Shown here: piece after piece, positions 22,631 through 33,440 of the stretch | Numbering within the stretch: the stretch's first letter is position 1 | Layout: each line of letters begins with the position of its first letter | Assembly (NCBI GenBank): GCA_033557465.1 | Contig: CM066043.1 | Span: 114,310,778 to 114,374,777, forward strand | Length of the DNA stretch: 64,000 nt | Origin: Ichthyophis bannanicus | Lineage: Eukaryota; Chordata; Amphibia; Gymnophiona; Ichthyophiidae | Direction: 5' to 3' | Notes under the pieces: generated by a model | The model's database searches: none | Told to the model about the DNA's origin: nothing | What the model saw: only the letters and a program-made list of their open reading frames with translations | Made by a program: the position numbers and the translations under genes

Positions 22631-24620
22631 AGCCTATCCCCATATGCGTGTTTAGTACGTGTTATTTAGCTGATGCAAAGCAGCTCATTATTAAGAAAAT
22701 CAAATAATGTAGCCTGTGCAAACTCTGCCAGCTGTGTTATTTGAGGAAGATGGGTGTAGTTTCCCCCCAGGAGCATCGGCGCACTAACCTGCAAACCGAT
22801 GCTCCTGAAGAATCTCTAGAAGGGCCAGATAGGTCCTAAAAGAGACTCCCTTCCCCTGGGTACAAGGCTCTTCCTCGTGGGCTAGTAGGAAAGAGGATGT
22901 CCTTTTGATGTCTTCCACCCCCCCCCCCCCCCGGATATTCAAAAGAGATGTCCAAAGTGAGCTCCCTGTTGGCCACCTCACCAGTCCTCTGACCCCCAGG
23001 CCTGGCCTGGCCTGGCCTCCACTTACTTGAATATCCGTTGTGGTCTAGTGGGGGGGGAGGGAGAGGAAGACAAAAGCGATGCCCAGTTACTTCTGCCCCG
23101 ACAATGCCATTCTTCCAAAGAGTGGTGCCTGAACCCTAGTGGTACGTTCTGACGTGCTATCAAGGGCCGAGCTACCAGATTAGGGAGTGTGTACTGCTAG
23201 GGTCCAGCAGTGCCATTTGGAAGAATGGCGCTGCTAGGGCAGAGGAAATATTGTTTCCACTCTGCTTTCCCGTAAGGGGTTTCCAATTGCTCAGCGAGAA
23301 TTATCCAAAGGTGTCCGGTTTTAAATGTCAGTTGTAAAAGTTGCTGTTACTCTGCATGGCATTTCAGAAGCAGGAATTAATTCACTGTGCAAAAGTGCAG
23401 AAGTGTGGTTGGGGGTTTTCATTCTCTGGATATCGCTCACATCTTCTTATACCTTTAGAAGAAGGCTTAGGGACCCAGTGCTTCTCTGTGGGCTGAACAA
23501 AATAGAGAGGGCTGCGTGAGGTGAGACCAGGAGGAAGATGTGTTAGGAGAGAAGTAGGATAGAGAAGAAGAAAGGAGGCTGAGAAATAGGTTTTGAAAGA
23601 CCCCAGAAGTGGTTGAAAGGGTAAACTAGGGCTTATTTGTTTCTTAGTTCTCTAGGCTGGTGTTAGAGTGATGGTGAGGGTGCCCAGCCCACGTAGCTGC
23701 ATGTTCATTGGGCAGGAAAGACAGGGAACAAGCGAGAAAAGAGAATGCTGTGTGTGCCCACAGTGCCATCCTCCAGACAAGCCAGGGCTGGGTATGGCAG
23801 TGCCATATAAATTGGAAATGTTATCTGAAAACCTTCAGTCCCTGTAGATCAAACTCAGATTTTGGCTGTTAGAATGAATGTAGCAAAAAACTATGTAAGA
23901 AGGCGGGAAAGGCGGCAGGCACATTGGATATGAGGGTTACCGGATGGAAGCTGTGCCAGTCCCATTGCATGCAAGGATTTGCAGTTCCTATGTCTCGAGA
24001 AATGGAATATGGAGGGTAAGTTTGTAAACTCCTGTGCAGTCAATGCACCTTACCATGTGCGTATTCAGGGCCTTTTTTTATAAAGTGAAGTCTTCGTGTA
24101 CTTTAGCAAACAGCGGCACTGACACGACCTAAATAGTCGCGGTAGTTGCGCCTGCTCTAGAGTACCTGCCCATGCCTAGATTTGCAGAAAATGCACACAA
24201 CTTACATGTTTAAATTGAGGCCCCGCCTACGCACTGCCCAAGTCAGTACACACAATGGGATTTATGTGTGCGCTCACAGAATAGCAACCATCCAAAGCAT
24301 GGCTAAGTCCTTATAAACTCTCTTAGCATATATAGACTTTTAGGACTGGCTTAGTCTCCTTACTGACATGGAACTAGTATGTGACAACCCTTCTGGACAG
24401 AGAGAGGGAGGGAGAGAGATGGGAAGCAACAGAGAAAAATACCATAAAAGGAAAGAAAGAGAGAGGGAAAGGAGAAATAGGTAGAAGGTGAAGACAGAAG
24501 GAAAGTGAAGGGAAAGGGGAAAAACAAACAAGGATTTTCACTTTCAGAAATATTTAAAGCAAAATATTCCCAAGGAGGATCTAATGAAATCTAGCCCCAG
24601 TCTTCTGTGTTCGCATTTTA
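22631..24620. other. Anonymous DNA with poly-C and GGCCT repeats
   Basis: No gene. Low-complexity features include a C run at about 22917-22932, 'ggcctggcctggcctggcct' near 22999-23018, a G run near 23050, and GA-rich sequence at 24400-24480. Diverged MITE-like pieces occur near 24065-24120. Confidence 0.35.
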
Positions 24621-24629
24621 ACTTCCATC

Positions 24630-24915
24630 AAGAGATTTAACAATTCTTTTATACCACCGTATCTACTAGTCATGGCGGTTTACATAGAACAGAGGACAGC
24701 AACCTTGGGCCGGAAGGACTGGGGTTTCTAGTCCCACAGGTGCTCCTTGTGGTCTTGGGCAAGCCACTTAACCCTCCATAGCCCATGTTCCCTGTAAAAT
24801 AGTTATCTCCAAGTTATAATGCCCTGTTCAATGTAATTTCAGTTTGTTCAATGTAAACCGCACTGATGCAGAATAGCGCAGTATATAAGAGAATGTAAAT
24901 AAATAAATAAATAAA
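24630..24915 (+). mobile_element. MIR-like SINE with L2-type tail
   Basis: A tRNA-like part ('ggtttctagtccca', about 24724-24737) is followed by the CORE motif 'gtcttgggcaagccacttaa' (about 24752-24771). The 3' part shares the L2-type end 'aatgtaaaccgcactgatgc' and 'gcagtatataagaga' and an AATA-type microsatellite (24895-24915). This is the tRNA-core-LINE tail plan of MIR-type SINEs, which are mobilised by L2 machinery. Confidence 0.75.
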
Positions 24916-25261
24916 CAGATAGGAACTTACATAGAACAATTCTTAGCAAAGTAAACTGAATCAATTTTCTATAAAACGTTTGACATGGCAACAGAGTAAC
25001 TGCAGAATGCAAATCTTGGAAACCTTGGTAACTTCCATCCAACTTCAGTCATACAATGTATATCTTCAGCGGCTTTTCTTCCTCTTTACATTGCTCCTCC
25101 CCCTCCCCATTGTCCCGTGGCCACCTCCTTCCCAGATCAAATGAGTCTTCTTGTTTGACACTGACACAGGGAGGTTAGTGAGATGAAGAGACTCTGACAA
25201 ATATGTTCCTTTTATGGATGTGGATGAGATCCTCAACCCAGAATCTAACACTATGATCTAA
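24916..25261. other. Anonymous DNA before the R4-like LINE
   Basis: Nothing recognisable; the minus-strand frames here are short and without motifs. Confidence 0.3.
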
Positions 25262-25262
25262 C

Positions 25263-26965
25263 ATGGGTACAGTGCCAGTTATTCACAGGGAAATGAGATG
25301 TGTGTGTGTGTCTGCTAAGAAAGACAGAAATCTCGGTATAGCATGGCTTGATTATAAGAAAGCTTTTGACAGCATCCCACACTCTTGGATAATACATTGC
25401 CTTGAAATGTATAAAATAAATCCTGGTTTGATAGAGTACATTAAGTTCACTATGACAATGTGGCAAACCACACTCTTTTTGAGATATGAAGATGGTCAAT
25501 ACAACATTCCTAACATTAAGATACAGTGAGGAATATTTCAGGGAGATTCCCTGTCGTCATTTCTTTTTTGTGTGGCGCTTAATCCAATGAGTGCTGTCAT
25601 CAACTCTTCGGGATATGGATCTAACCTGAATCCTAAAGAAGGTAACAATCCAGAAGCAACTTCCCATCTACTATTTATAGATGATCTGAAGCTCTACAGT
25701 TCCAGCGACCAACAATTAGCAAAGCAACTTTGTGTGGTGAAAAGCTTTTCTGATGCCATCAGGATGACTTTTAGCCTTGATTAGTGTGCTAAGGCAACCT
25801 TTTTCAGAGGAAAATTGAGCAAAACTGAAAATATCTCTCTTGCTGAGGGCTTTGACATCAAGGACCTTGAACAGGAAGGCGAATATAAGTATCTTGGAAA
25901 AGAGGAAGGAATGACACTCAAGCAGAAACTATTGACAGAGAAGATCAGTAAAGAATATTACAGGAGATTAAAATTGTTATTGAAAAGTGCTTTAACATCA
26001 CGGAATAAGATACAAACCATCAATCATCTGGCAATTCCTGTACTCTCATACAACTTTGGGATTGTGGACTGGCCTCTTAAAGATCTTGAAAAACTGGGTG
26101 TGCGAACAAGAAAACTCCTCCATGTCCATGAAGTATTTTACAAGAATCAATGTATGCCAAGACTATACATTCCTAGATCTGAAGGAGGGCAAGGACTCAT
26201 AGAGATTGATTACACATACAGTGCTCCACTGCCTCGGAAGAAAGGCCTGGCAATCTACTTCCAGTGACACTGCCAAGAAATCCCAGGAGCTTCTGGGTCG
26301 CCAGGAGTCAGGACTGACTCGAAGGCACACATTGCATTGCATTGCTACTATCATAGGCCTCCAGGCCTACCTGACAGCATCATTGGATCCAAATACACAA
26401 AAAGTGCTGAAATATGAAAGTAAACGTCCAGAATCTGTCCCCATCATCAAACTCAGACAAGCATTCCGATGACTAGAAGGAATGAGTGAGAATCCACAGG
26501 CATACATACATAGGAAAGGAAGTAACAGAATTTGCAAAACAAGAGAAAAAACTCTTCAAAGAACTAGATCAACAAGCAAGGAATAACAAGTGGCAAATAC
26601 ACAAATACAGTGGAAAATACAGAGCATTACTCCAAGAACCTTTTGTCGATCAGGAACAGACACATGAATGGTTAAGGAGAGGTGAACTGAAACCGAAGGA
26701 TGAAAGATTGATAGTTGCAGCCCAAGGCCAGTGGTTTATGGCAAGCATTAAAAAAACTGGCAAAACAGATATATGTCAATTCTGTAAGAAAGAGCTAGAA
26801 ACAGTGACTCACCTTTTAGCAGCGGTTCTCAACCTGTGGGTCGTGACCCCCACGGGGGTCGCCACAGGATTTAGCGGGGGTTGCCTCGTCTCCGCCAAGT
26901 TAAAAAAAAAATTAAAACGCGCACAAGTTGCTGCTGCTGCCGAGTCCGCTTCTCGGCAGCGGTAA
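25263..26965 (+). pseudogene. R4-like LINE protein, RT part up to the hAT insertion
   Basis: Open stretches at 25340-25529, 25572-25784, 25815-26230 and 26346-26819 together cover the RT palm, thumb and start of the zinc finger. Key blocks are 'LDYKKAFDSIP', 'GDSLSSFLFCVALNP', 'FIDDLKLY' (the polymerase DD pair), 'EYKYLG', 'PVLSYNFGIVDW' and 'CQFCKKELETVTHLL'. Two in-frame stops and an insert break it. The last ~50 codons of the final open frame (from 26820 on) are read from the inserted hAT element and are not R4 sequence. Confidence 0.85.
26232..26345 (+). mobile_element. Short SINE-like insert in the R4 element
   Basis: The R4 reading stops at 'IEIDYTYSA' and resumes with 'IIGLQAYLTASLDP'. 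Between them lies 'aagaaaggcctggcaatcta' and 'aggagtcaggactgactcga' followed by a short 'ttgcattgcattgc' repeat. These motifs resemble the 3' part of a SINE family with 'ggcctggcgatctacttc' and 'gtcggaactgactcgacggc' that I recall from other vertebrates. The family name is not assigned. Confidence 0.5.
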
Positions 26966-26975
26966 ACTCACCCCC

Positions 26976-27233
26976 TTCCTTCTAATGCAGCCACGGCTCC
27001 CTGCCTCTTAGGGAACCGCGGCTGTGCCTGTAAAACTGTTGCGGAGCCTTCCTGTCTCTCGACGGGCTCCATGCAGCATTGTCCCGCCTCCAAAGGAAGT
27101 TCTTTACCACTTCCTTTGGAGGCGGGCCAATGCTGCTTGGAGCCCGTCGAGAGCCAGGGAGGCTGCGCAGTGATTTTACAGGCACAGCCGTGGTTCCCTA
27201 AGAGGCAGGGAGCCGCGGCTGCATTAGAAGGGA
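26976..27233. repeat. GC-rich palindrome of the first hAT element
   Basis: Two arms of about 125 bp (26976-27100 and 27109-27233) are inverted copies with roughly 90 percent identity by eye around an 8-base loop 'tctttacc'. The arms start 'cttctaatgcagcc' and end 'ggctgcattagaag'. Long alanine/proline frames crossing it are artefacts of the composition. Confidence 0.9.
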
Positions 27234-27235
27234 GG

Positions 27236-27735
27236 CAGACATGGGGAGAGGAGATGAGGGGGCAGGGAACCTGCAACACGGCTGACATGGACAGATGGGG
27301 GGCTGACATCAACAGAGGGGGGGGCTGACATGGACATGGACATGGACAGGGGGGGAGGGGGGCTGACATGGATGGATGGATGGATGGAGGGAGGGGGGCT
27401 GGTATGGACGGAGGGGGGGCTGACATGGAGGGAGGAGGGGCTGACATGGACGGAGGGGGGCTGACATGGAGGGAGGGAGCTGATATGGATGGATGGATGG
27501 ATGGAGGGAGGGGGGCTGACATGGACAGAGGGAGGGAGAGAGGGAGGGGGCTGATATGGATGGATGGAGGGAGGGGGGCTGACATGGAGGGAGGGGACTG
27601 ACATGGAGGGAGGGAGGGATGGGGGCTGACATGGAGGGATGGAGGGAGTGGGCTGATATGAATGGATGGAGGGAGGAGGGGCTGACATGGACGGAGGGGG
27701 GCTGACATGGAGGGATGGGGGGCTGGCATGGACAA
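27236..27735 (+). repeat. Minisatellite with 'ggggctgacatggacgga' unit
   Basis: A G-rich tandem array with variable units built from 'gctgacatgga' or 'gctgatatgga' plus 'tggatgga' and 'gggagggggg' spacers. It generates long Pro/Ser/His-rich frames on the minus strand (for example 27224-27997), which I reject as genes. Confidence 0.9.
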
Positions 27736-27799
27736 AGGAGAGAGACAGGGGGACATACTGGACAGGCAGGGGATAAATGCTGGACAGAGGTGAGAGACA

Positions 27800-28660
27800 A
27801 TGCGGGTTAGGATTATAATGAGCTGATGGGGGAGCTAGCACTGGTAATGGGCAGATGGGGGGGCTAGGACTGGTAATTGGTTGATTAGGGAAGGCTAGGA
27901 CTGGGAATGGACTGATCAAGGGGGGGTTGGGACTGGTAATGGGCTGATAGGGGCCTAGCATTGGAAATGAGCTGATCGGTGAGGTTAGGACTGGCAATGG
28001 GCTGATGGAGGATAGGACTGGTAATGGGCTGATTAGGAGAGCCTAGCACTGGTAATGGGGTTGAGGGGGGGGGGGACTAGCACTGGAAATGAGCTGATTA
28101 GTGGAGGCTAGGACTGGTAATGGGCTGATGGGGTGGGGTAGGACTGGTAATGGACTGATGGGAGGCTAGCATTGGAAATGAGCTGATCGGGGGGGGGGGC
28201 TATGACTGGAAATGAGCTGATTAGTGGAGGCTAGGACTGGTAATGAGCTGATGGGGGGTAGGACTGGTATTGGGCTGATTAGGGGGGCTAGCACTGGTAA
28301 TGGGGTTGAGGGGGGATTAGCACTAGAAGTGAGCTGATTGGGGGGCTTTGACTGGGAATGGGCTGATTGTGGGGAGGGGAGGATAGAGCTGCTGGCCCTG
28401 GAAGAAAACTGGGGGCTAAGGCTACAAATGGGCTGATACGAGGGGATGGGAGAATGGAACTGGAAGGGAGTGGATCTGAGAGGGGCTGCCATGGTATTTG
28501 TACTAGAAGGGACTGGTCAGTGGGGAAGGAGGGGGACTGGAAGGGAATGGACACCAGTGACAGTCATGGGAATGCAAGTTGACATTGGAAGGTACTGGGA
28601 GTGAGGACTGGAAAGGGGCTGATAATGGGGAGGGTTACTGGGACTGGAAATAGGCTGATG
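27800..28660 (+). repeat. Minisatellite with 'aatgggctgatggggg' unit (copy 1)
   Basis: A tandem array of roughly 26-32 bp units: 'aatgggctgatgggggg' followed by 'ctaggactggt', with 'agcactgg' variants. The same unit forms the larger array at 57320-59240 in the second hAT element. Units near the right end are more diverged. Confidence 0.9.
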
Positions 28661-29096
28661 GAAAGAAGTGAAGAAAACGAAAGAAAAGATAAGAAATGAC
28701 AGATGGACCATAGACCACAGAAAGAGAGCTAAGAGAAGACAGGAAAGCAGAAGCCTCAGATCGGGACCAGCATGATCAGAAAATAAATTGGTCAGACAAC
28801 AAAGGTAGAAAAAATAATTTTATTTGATAGTAGTGATTTGACTACAAAATCATAATAATTTTGAAATCAAATATTATTACTTGTTAATGGGATTAGTTAT
28901 TGTGGTTTAAATAAGTAAATTTTATAAATAAAAACAATGCAAAGGCCTATAATATATTAATAATTCAACAAATGATTACAGTGACAATGCGTTAACGGTA
29001 AAGGAAGAGAGACGCATTGGATTTTATCATTGGGGGTCATCACAAGTTGACCAATGGTAAAAGGGGTCACGGTGCAAAAAAAGTTGAGAACCACTG

Positions 29097-29637
29097 CCTT
29101 ATAGCAAGCTGTGAAGTTCTGATGGTGGAAAATTTCTATACAGAATGGTACAACAAAGTAGCATGCCTCCTCCACTGGAAACTCTGTAAACACTACAAAA
29201 TCATTGTCCCTGAAAAGCACTGGGATCATGACTAAGAGAAAAACAGAGAATGAAGAGGTGCTGATCACCTGGGACATTCCTATTACGATAGATAAGAAAC
29301 TGAAGGCCAGAAACCTGACATAGTGGTAAAGGAGAAGAATACCAGAACAGCATTGAAAAGAGAAGTGTCGGTACCGAGTGATTATTCTGTGAATAGCGTG
29401 GAAAGGCAGAAGATCCTGAAGTACCAAGAAATGCATTCAGAGATGAAGGAAATGTGGCAGAAGGATACAGAAATCTTTCCCATTGTACTAGGAGACACAG
29501 GCTTGATAAAGAAGAATTTCCAAGCACATCTTGATAAACTTCCTATACCTGCTACATCTTACGAACTCCAGAAGGAATCTCGCTTTGACACGATGCAAGT
29601 ATTATGCCGAGCATTAACAGTACATTTGAGAGACTGA
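29097..29637 (+). pseudogene. R4-like LINE protein, C-terminal endonuclease part
   Basis: After the hAT insert the R4 frame resumes with 'IASCEVLMVENFYTEWYNKV', which supplies the last Cys of the CCHC finger, followed by 'LLHWKLCKHYKI' and 'PEKHWDHD'. The next frames hold 'LITWDIPITIDKKLKAR', then, after a one-base shift near 29310, 'KPDIVVKEKN' and 'VSVPSDYSV', the core of the restriction-like endonuclease, and finally the C-terminal helix-rich end at 29637. Stops at about 29233 and the shift show the copy is dead. Confidence 0.8.
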
Positions 29638-29754
29638 GATTGTCCTCCACATACTCTGATTTAGAAGTGAGGTTCACAACTCACCCATTTGGAGAAACTG
29701 CCCCGTGCACCGTAGAGCACATTTGTGGCACAGTACTTAACATAGTAACATAGT

Positions 29755-32465
29755 ATAAGAACATAAGATATGACATACTGGGTCAGACCAAGGTCCATCA
29801 AGCCCAGTATCCTGTGTCCAACAGTGGCCAATCAGTACCTAGCAGTTTCCCCAAAAGATACAGTGTCAAGCAGTGGTATCCCGGGTCCCTTTTAATAATG
29901 ATTTATGGACCTTTCCTCCAGGAACTTGTCCAAATCTTTTTTAAACCCAGCTACACTATCAGCTTTTACTACATTCTCCGGTAACAAATTCCAGAGTTTG
30001 ATTACACGTTGAGTGAAAAAATATTTTCTCTTATTAGTCTTAAAATAGGTTTACCCTGTAGCTTCATTGCATGCCGCCTAGTCTTTCTATATTCTGATGA
30101 CGTAAACAATTGATCTACATTTACCCGTTCCACTCCATTCATTAATTTATAGACCTCTATCATATCTCCCATCAGCTGTCTCTTTTCCAGGTTAAAGAGC
30201 CCTAACCTTTTCAGCCTCTCTTCATAGGGGTATCCTTTCATCCCATTTACCATTTTGGTGGCTTTTCTCTGTACCTTTTCTAATAACGCTATATCCTTTT
30301 TAAGATACGGTGACCAGAATTGCACACAATATTCAAGGTGCAGTTGCACCATGGAAGGATACAGAGGCATTATAATATCCTTGGTTTTATTTTCCATTCC
30401 TTTCCTTATGATACCTAGCATTCTATTTGCTCTCTTGGCTGCCGCTGCACACTGGGTGGAGAATTTTAACATGTCATCCACGATGACACCTAAATCTTTT
30501 TCCTGGGTGGTGGTTCCTAATGTGGAACCTTGCATTGTGTAACCATAGTTTGGGTTGTTCTTTCCTAGGTGCATAACTTTGCACTTGTACACATTAAATT
30601 TCATCTGCCATTTGGATGCCCAGTACTCCAGTTTATCAAGATCCTCTTGCAATTTTCCACAATCCTCTTGGGTTTTAACAATTTTAGATAGTTTTGTGTC
30701 ATCTGCAAATTTGATAACCTCACTTGTTATTCCCTTTCCAAGATCATTTATGAATATGTCAAAAAGCAACAGACCCAGCACATATCCCTGGGGTACTCTA
30801 CTATTTACCTTTCTCCAAATGGGAAAATTGGCCATTTAGCCCTACCCTCTGCTTTCTATCTTACATAGAAACATAGAAACATAGAAACCTGATGACAGAA
30901 AAAGACCACAAGGCCCATCTTGTCTGTCCTTCCATAACAACAACTACAACAGTCCACTTTCTACCTTTAGAGATCCTCTGTGTTGGTCCCATGCTTTTTT
31001 GAATTCAGTTACTGTCCTCATCTCTACCACCTCCACTGGGAGACTATTCCACGGATCCACTACTCTTTCCGTAAAGAAATATTTCCGCATATCACTCCTG
31101 AATCTATCTCCCTTCACCCTCATCCCATGTCCCCTCGTAGCAGAACTTGCTTTCAATTGAAAGAGGCTCTCTCCCTGAACATTTATGCCACGGAGGTATT
31201 TAAACATCTCAATCATATCACCTCTATCCCGCCTTTCCTCTAAGGTGTACATATTAAGATCCTTAAGTCTGTCCTCATATGCTTTATAATGAAGCCCATT
31301 AATCATTTTAGTAGCAACCCTCTGCACCGACTCCATCCTGTTCACATCCTTTTGAAGGTGCGGTCTCCAGAATTGCACACCATACTCCAAATGAGGTCGC
31401 ACCAAAGACTTATACAGAGGTAATATCACCTCCTTTTTTCTGCTAGCCATTCCTCTCCGTATGCACCCAAGCATCCTTCTAGCTTTTGCCGTCGCCTTTT
31501 CTACCTGTTTAGCTTCTTTAAGATCATCAGACACAACCACGCCTAGGTCCCGCTCTTCTTTAGTGGACAAAAGTACTTCACCTCCTATACTGTATTGCTC
31601 CCTTGGATTGCTGCAGCCCAAACTAGTTCCTGATCCACAATAGTACACTGCCTCCTATCCTATGACTTTTTAGTTTTGCCAAAAGTCTCTGATGAGGGAC
31701 CTTGTCAAAGGCTTTCTGAGAGTCCAGATACACTATATCAACCGACTCACCTTTGTCTGTTTATTCACACCTTCAAAAAAACAACAGAATAGTAAGACAA
31801 GATCTTCCTTGTCTAAAGCCATGTTGGCTGTCTCCCATTAAGCCATGACTATCTACATATTCAGTAATTTTGTTCTTTATGATGGTTTCTACCATTTTTC
31901 CTGGTACTGACGTCAGGCTCACCGGTCTGTAGTTTCCTGGATCACCCCGGAACCCTTTTTAAAAATTGGTGTTACATTTGCCATTCTCCAATCTTCAGGT
32001 ATTACGGATGATTTTAATGATAATACACAGATTATTAATAGCAGGTCTGCAATCTCATATTTTAGTTCTTTCAACACCCTTGGATGTATACCATCCGGTC
32101 CAGGTGATTTGCTACTCTTCAGTTTATCAAATAGTTGTAATACATCTTCCCGGTATATCAATATTTCTTTCAATTCTTCCACAGTATCAACTTTAAATAC
32201 CACTTCAGTCATGGGTAACATCCCTACATCTTCCTCAGTACAGACTAAAGCAAAGAATTTGTTCACTCTCTCCACTATGGCCTTATCCCCTCTTAGTGCC
32301 CCTTTTACCCCTCTATCATCTAATGGTCCAACTGACTCTCTCACGGGTATTTTGCTATGATTGCACTTGAAAAAGTCTTTATTACACGTTTTTGCTTCCA
32401 CAGCAAGGTTCTTCTCAAATTCTCTCATTGCCTGCCTTATTAATACCTTGCATTTAACTTGCCAA
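29755..32465 (-). mobile_element. CR1-A LINE (minus copy), interrupted by CR1-B
   Basis: Read on the minus strand this covers the linker before the RT (32428-31919, 'SPGPDGIHPRVL' included), the RT core (30835-30002, with 'KFADDTKLS') and the CR1-A 3' end at 29755. A CR1-B copy sits between 30864 and 31648: left of it the host reads 'accctctgctttctatctt' and right of it 'ctagttcctgatccac', which are adjacent in copy 1. The RT frame keeps both aspartates of FADD but lacks the N-terminal domain. A shift near 30070 precedes the C-terminal end. Confidence 0.92.
30864..31648 (-). mobile_element. CR1-B LINE 3' part nested in CR1-A
   Basis: The minus-strand frame 31648-30944 is 234 codons without a stop: 'YSIGGEVLLSTKEERDLGVVV', 'KARRMLGCIRRGMASRKKEV', 'LVRPHLEYGVQFWRPHLQKD', 'RGHGMRVKGDRFRSD', 'NSLPVEVVEMRTVTEFKKAW'. 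It is the C-terminal third of a CR1 reverse transcriptase, distinct from CR1-A by about half of its residues. The 3' end has 'acatagaaac' repeats (30864-30890). The open frame suggests a fairly young insert. Confidence 0.9.
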
Positions 32466-33440
32466 TGGTGTGGTATCTACTCCATTCCCATTTTTATATT
32501 TGGGAGTCATAGGTGGTCCTACTCCAGGATTTTCTTTAATAAAAACAGAGCAGAAGTATTTGTTTAGCAAGTTCACCTTTTCAATGTCACTTTCCACGAG
32601 TCCGTTCGCAGCACTTCTGAGTCCTGTAATTCCACCTCTGATTTTCCTCCTCTTCCGAATATACCTGAAGAAAGTTTTGTTGCAACACTTCATATCTTTA
32701 GCCATCTTTTCCTCTGTCTTTGATTTTGCTTTCCTTATTTCTCTTTTTGTCTCTTTTAGTTTGATTCTGTATTCCTTTCTGTGTTCCTGTTTGCGAGCTT
32801 TTGAATTTTGTGAAAGCTGTGTTTTTTGCCTTTATTTGAGCAGCCACTTCTTTGGAGAACCAATAGGTTTCCTTCTCCTCTTGTTTTTATTTACTTTCCT
32901 TACATATTTATCTGTTGCCCCTTTTATTGCCACCTTTAATTTAGCCCATTGCAATTTCACTTCCCTTATCCCCTCCCACTCTACCAACTCTTCCCTCAGG
33001 CACCTGGCCATTTTACTGAAGTCAGTGTTTTTGAAGTCTAGGACTTTGACCTTGCAGTGATTGGATTCCACCTTGGCATTTATCTCAGACCACACCATGT
33101 AATGATCGCTGCTGCTCACATGGGCACCCACCTGGATATTCAACACGCTATCTCCGTTGGTGAGCACTAAATCTAGTATGGAGCTCTCCCTGGTCGGTTC
33201 TATTACCATTTGTTTAAGTGATGCATCTTGGAAGGTATCCACAATTTTTTTTACTTCTTTCCAGATTTGCAGAAAGAGTGCTCCAATCCTCATCGGGTGG
33301 ATGAAAGTCACCAAATACGATCACTTCCCCCCTTGTGGCTATCTTTACAATATCTATAATCAATTCACTATCTATTTCTTCGGTTTGAGTCGGAGGCCTG
33401 TAGACCACACCAGTATGGTCTACAGGCCTCTGTATTAGCA
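32466..33440 (-). mobile_element. CR1-C LINE, endonuclease to linker
   Basis: On the minus strand the sequence encodes 'VYRPPTQTEEID', 'VIVFGDFHPPDEDW', 'IEPTRESSILDLVLTN', 'SSSDHYMVWSEI' and then, after shifts, 'CNKTFFRYIRKRRK' and 'EKVNLLNKYFCSVF'. These are the endonuclease C-terminal blocks (GDF, SDH) and the linker of a CR1 differing from A. It joins CR1-A at 32465 and could be the 5' partner of CR1-B, but that cannot be settled here. Confidence 0.85.

Larger units (their letters stand above)
26820..29096. mobile_element. Non-autonomous hAT element carrying a palindrome and minisatellites
   Basis: Termini are 'cagcggttctcaac' and 'gttgagaaccactg', a 14-bp inverted repeat with one mismatch, the end type of Charlie-like hAT elements. 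Flanking octamers are CCTTTTAG (26812-26819) and CCTTATAG (29097-29104), an 8-bp duplication with one mismatch. The R4 coding sequence resumes after it, proving insertion. Inside, in order: a GC-rich 258-bp palindrome, a 'gctgacatgga' minisatellite, a 'gggctgatggggg' minisatellite, a purine-rich segment, an A/T-rich tail. There is no transposase. It shares its interior plan with 56710-60252. Confidence 0.9.
25262..29740 (+). mobile_element. R4/Dong-type LINE, 5'-truncated, interrupted by a hAT element
   Basis: This element encodes a reverse transcriptase with 'IAWLDYKKAFDSIPHSW' and 'FIDDLKLYSSS', a C-terminal CCHC-type finger and a restriction-like endonuclease region ('PDIVV' and 'VSVPSDY'). 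That architecture, and the wording of these blocks, fit the R4/Dong group of early-branching LINEs, which lack an APE-type endonuclease. The copy starts inside the RT, has stops at 25527 and about 25781, a frameshift near 29310, a short SINE-like insert (26232-26345) and a 2.3 kb hAT insert (26820-29096). Its 3' end abuts a minus-strand CR1 at 29755. Confidence 0.85.

Noticed and set aside
27224..27997. Long Pro/Ser/His-rich open frames on the minus strand
   Set aside because: They are translations of a G-rich minisatellite; three frames are open at once and the residues only mirror the repeat unit.
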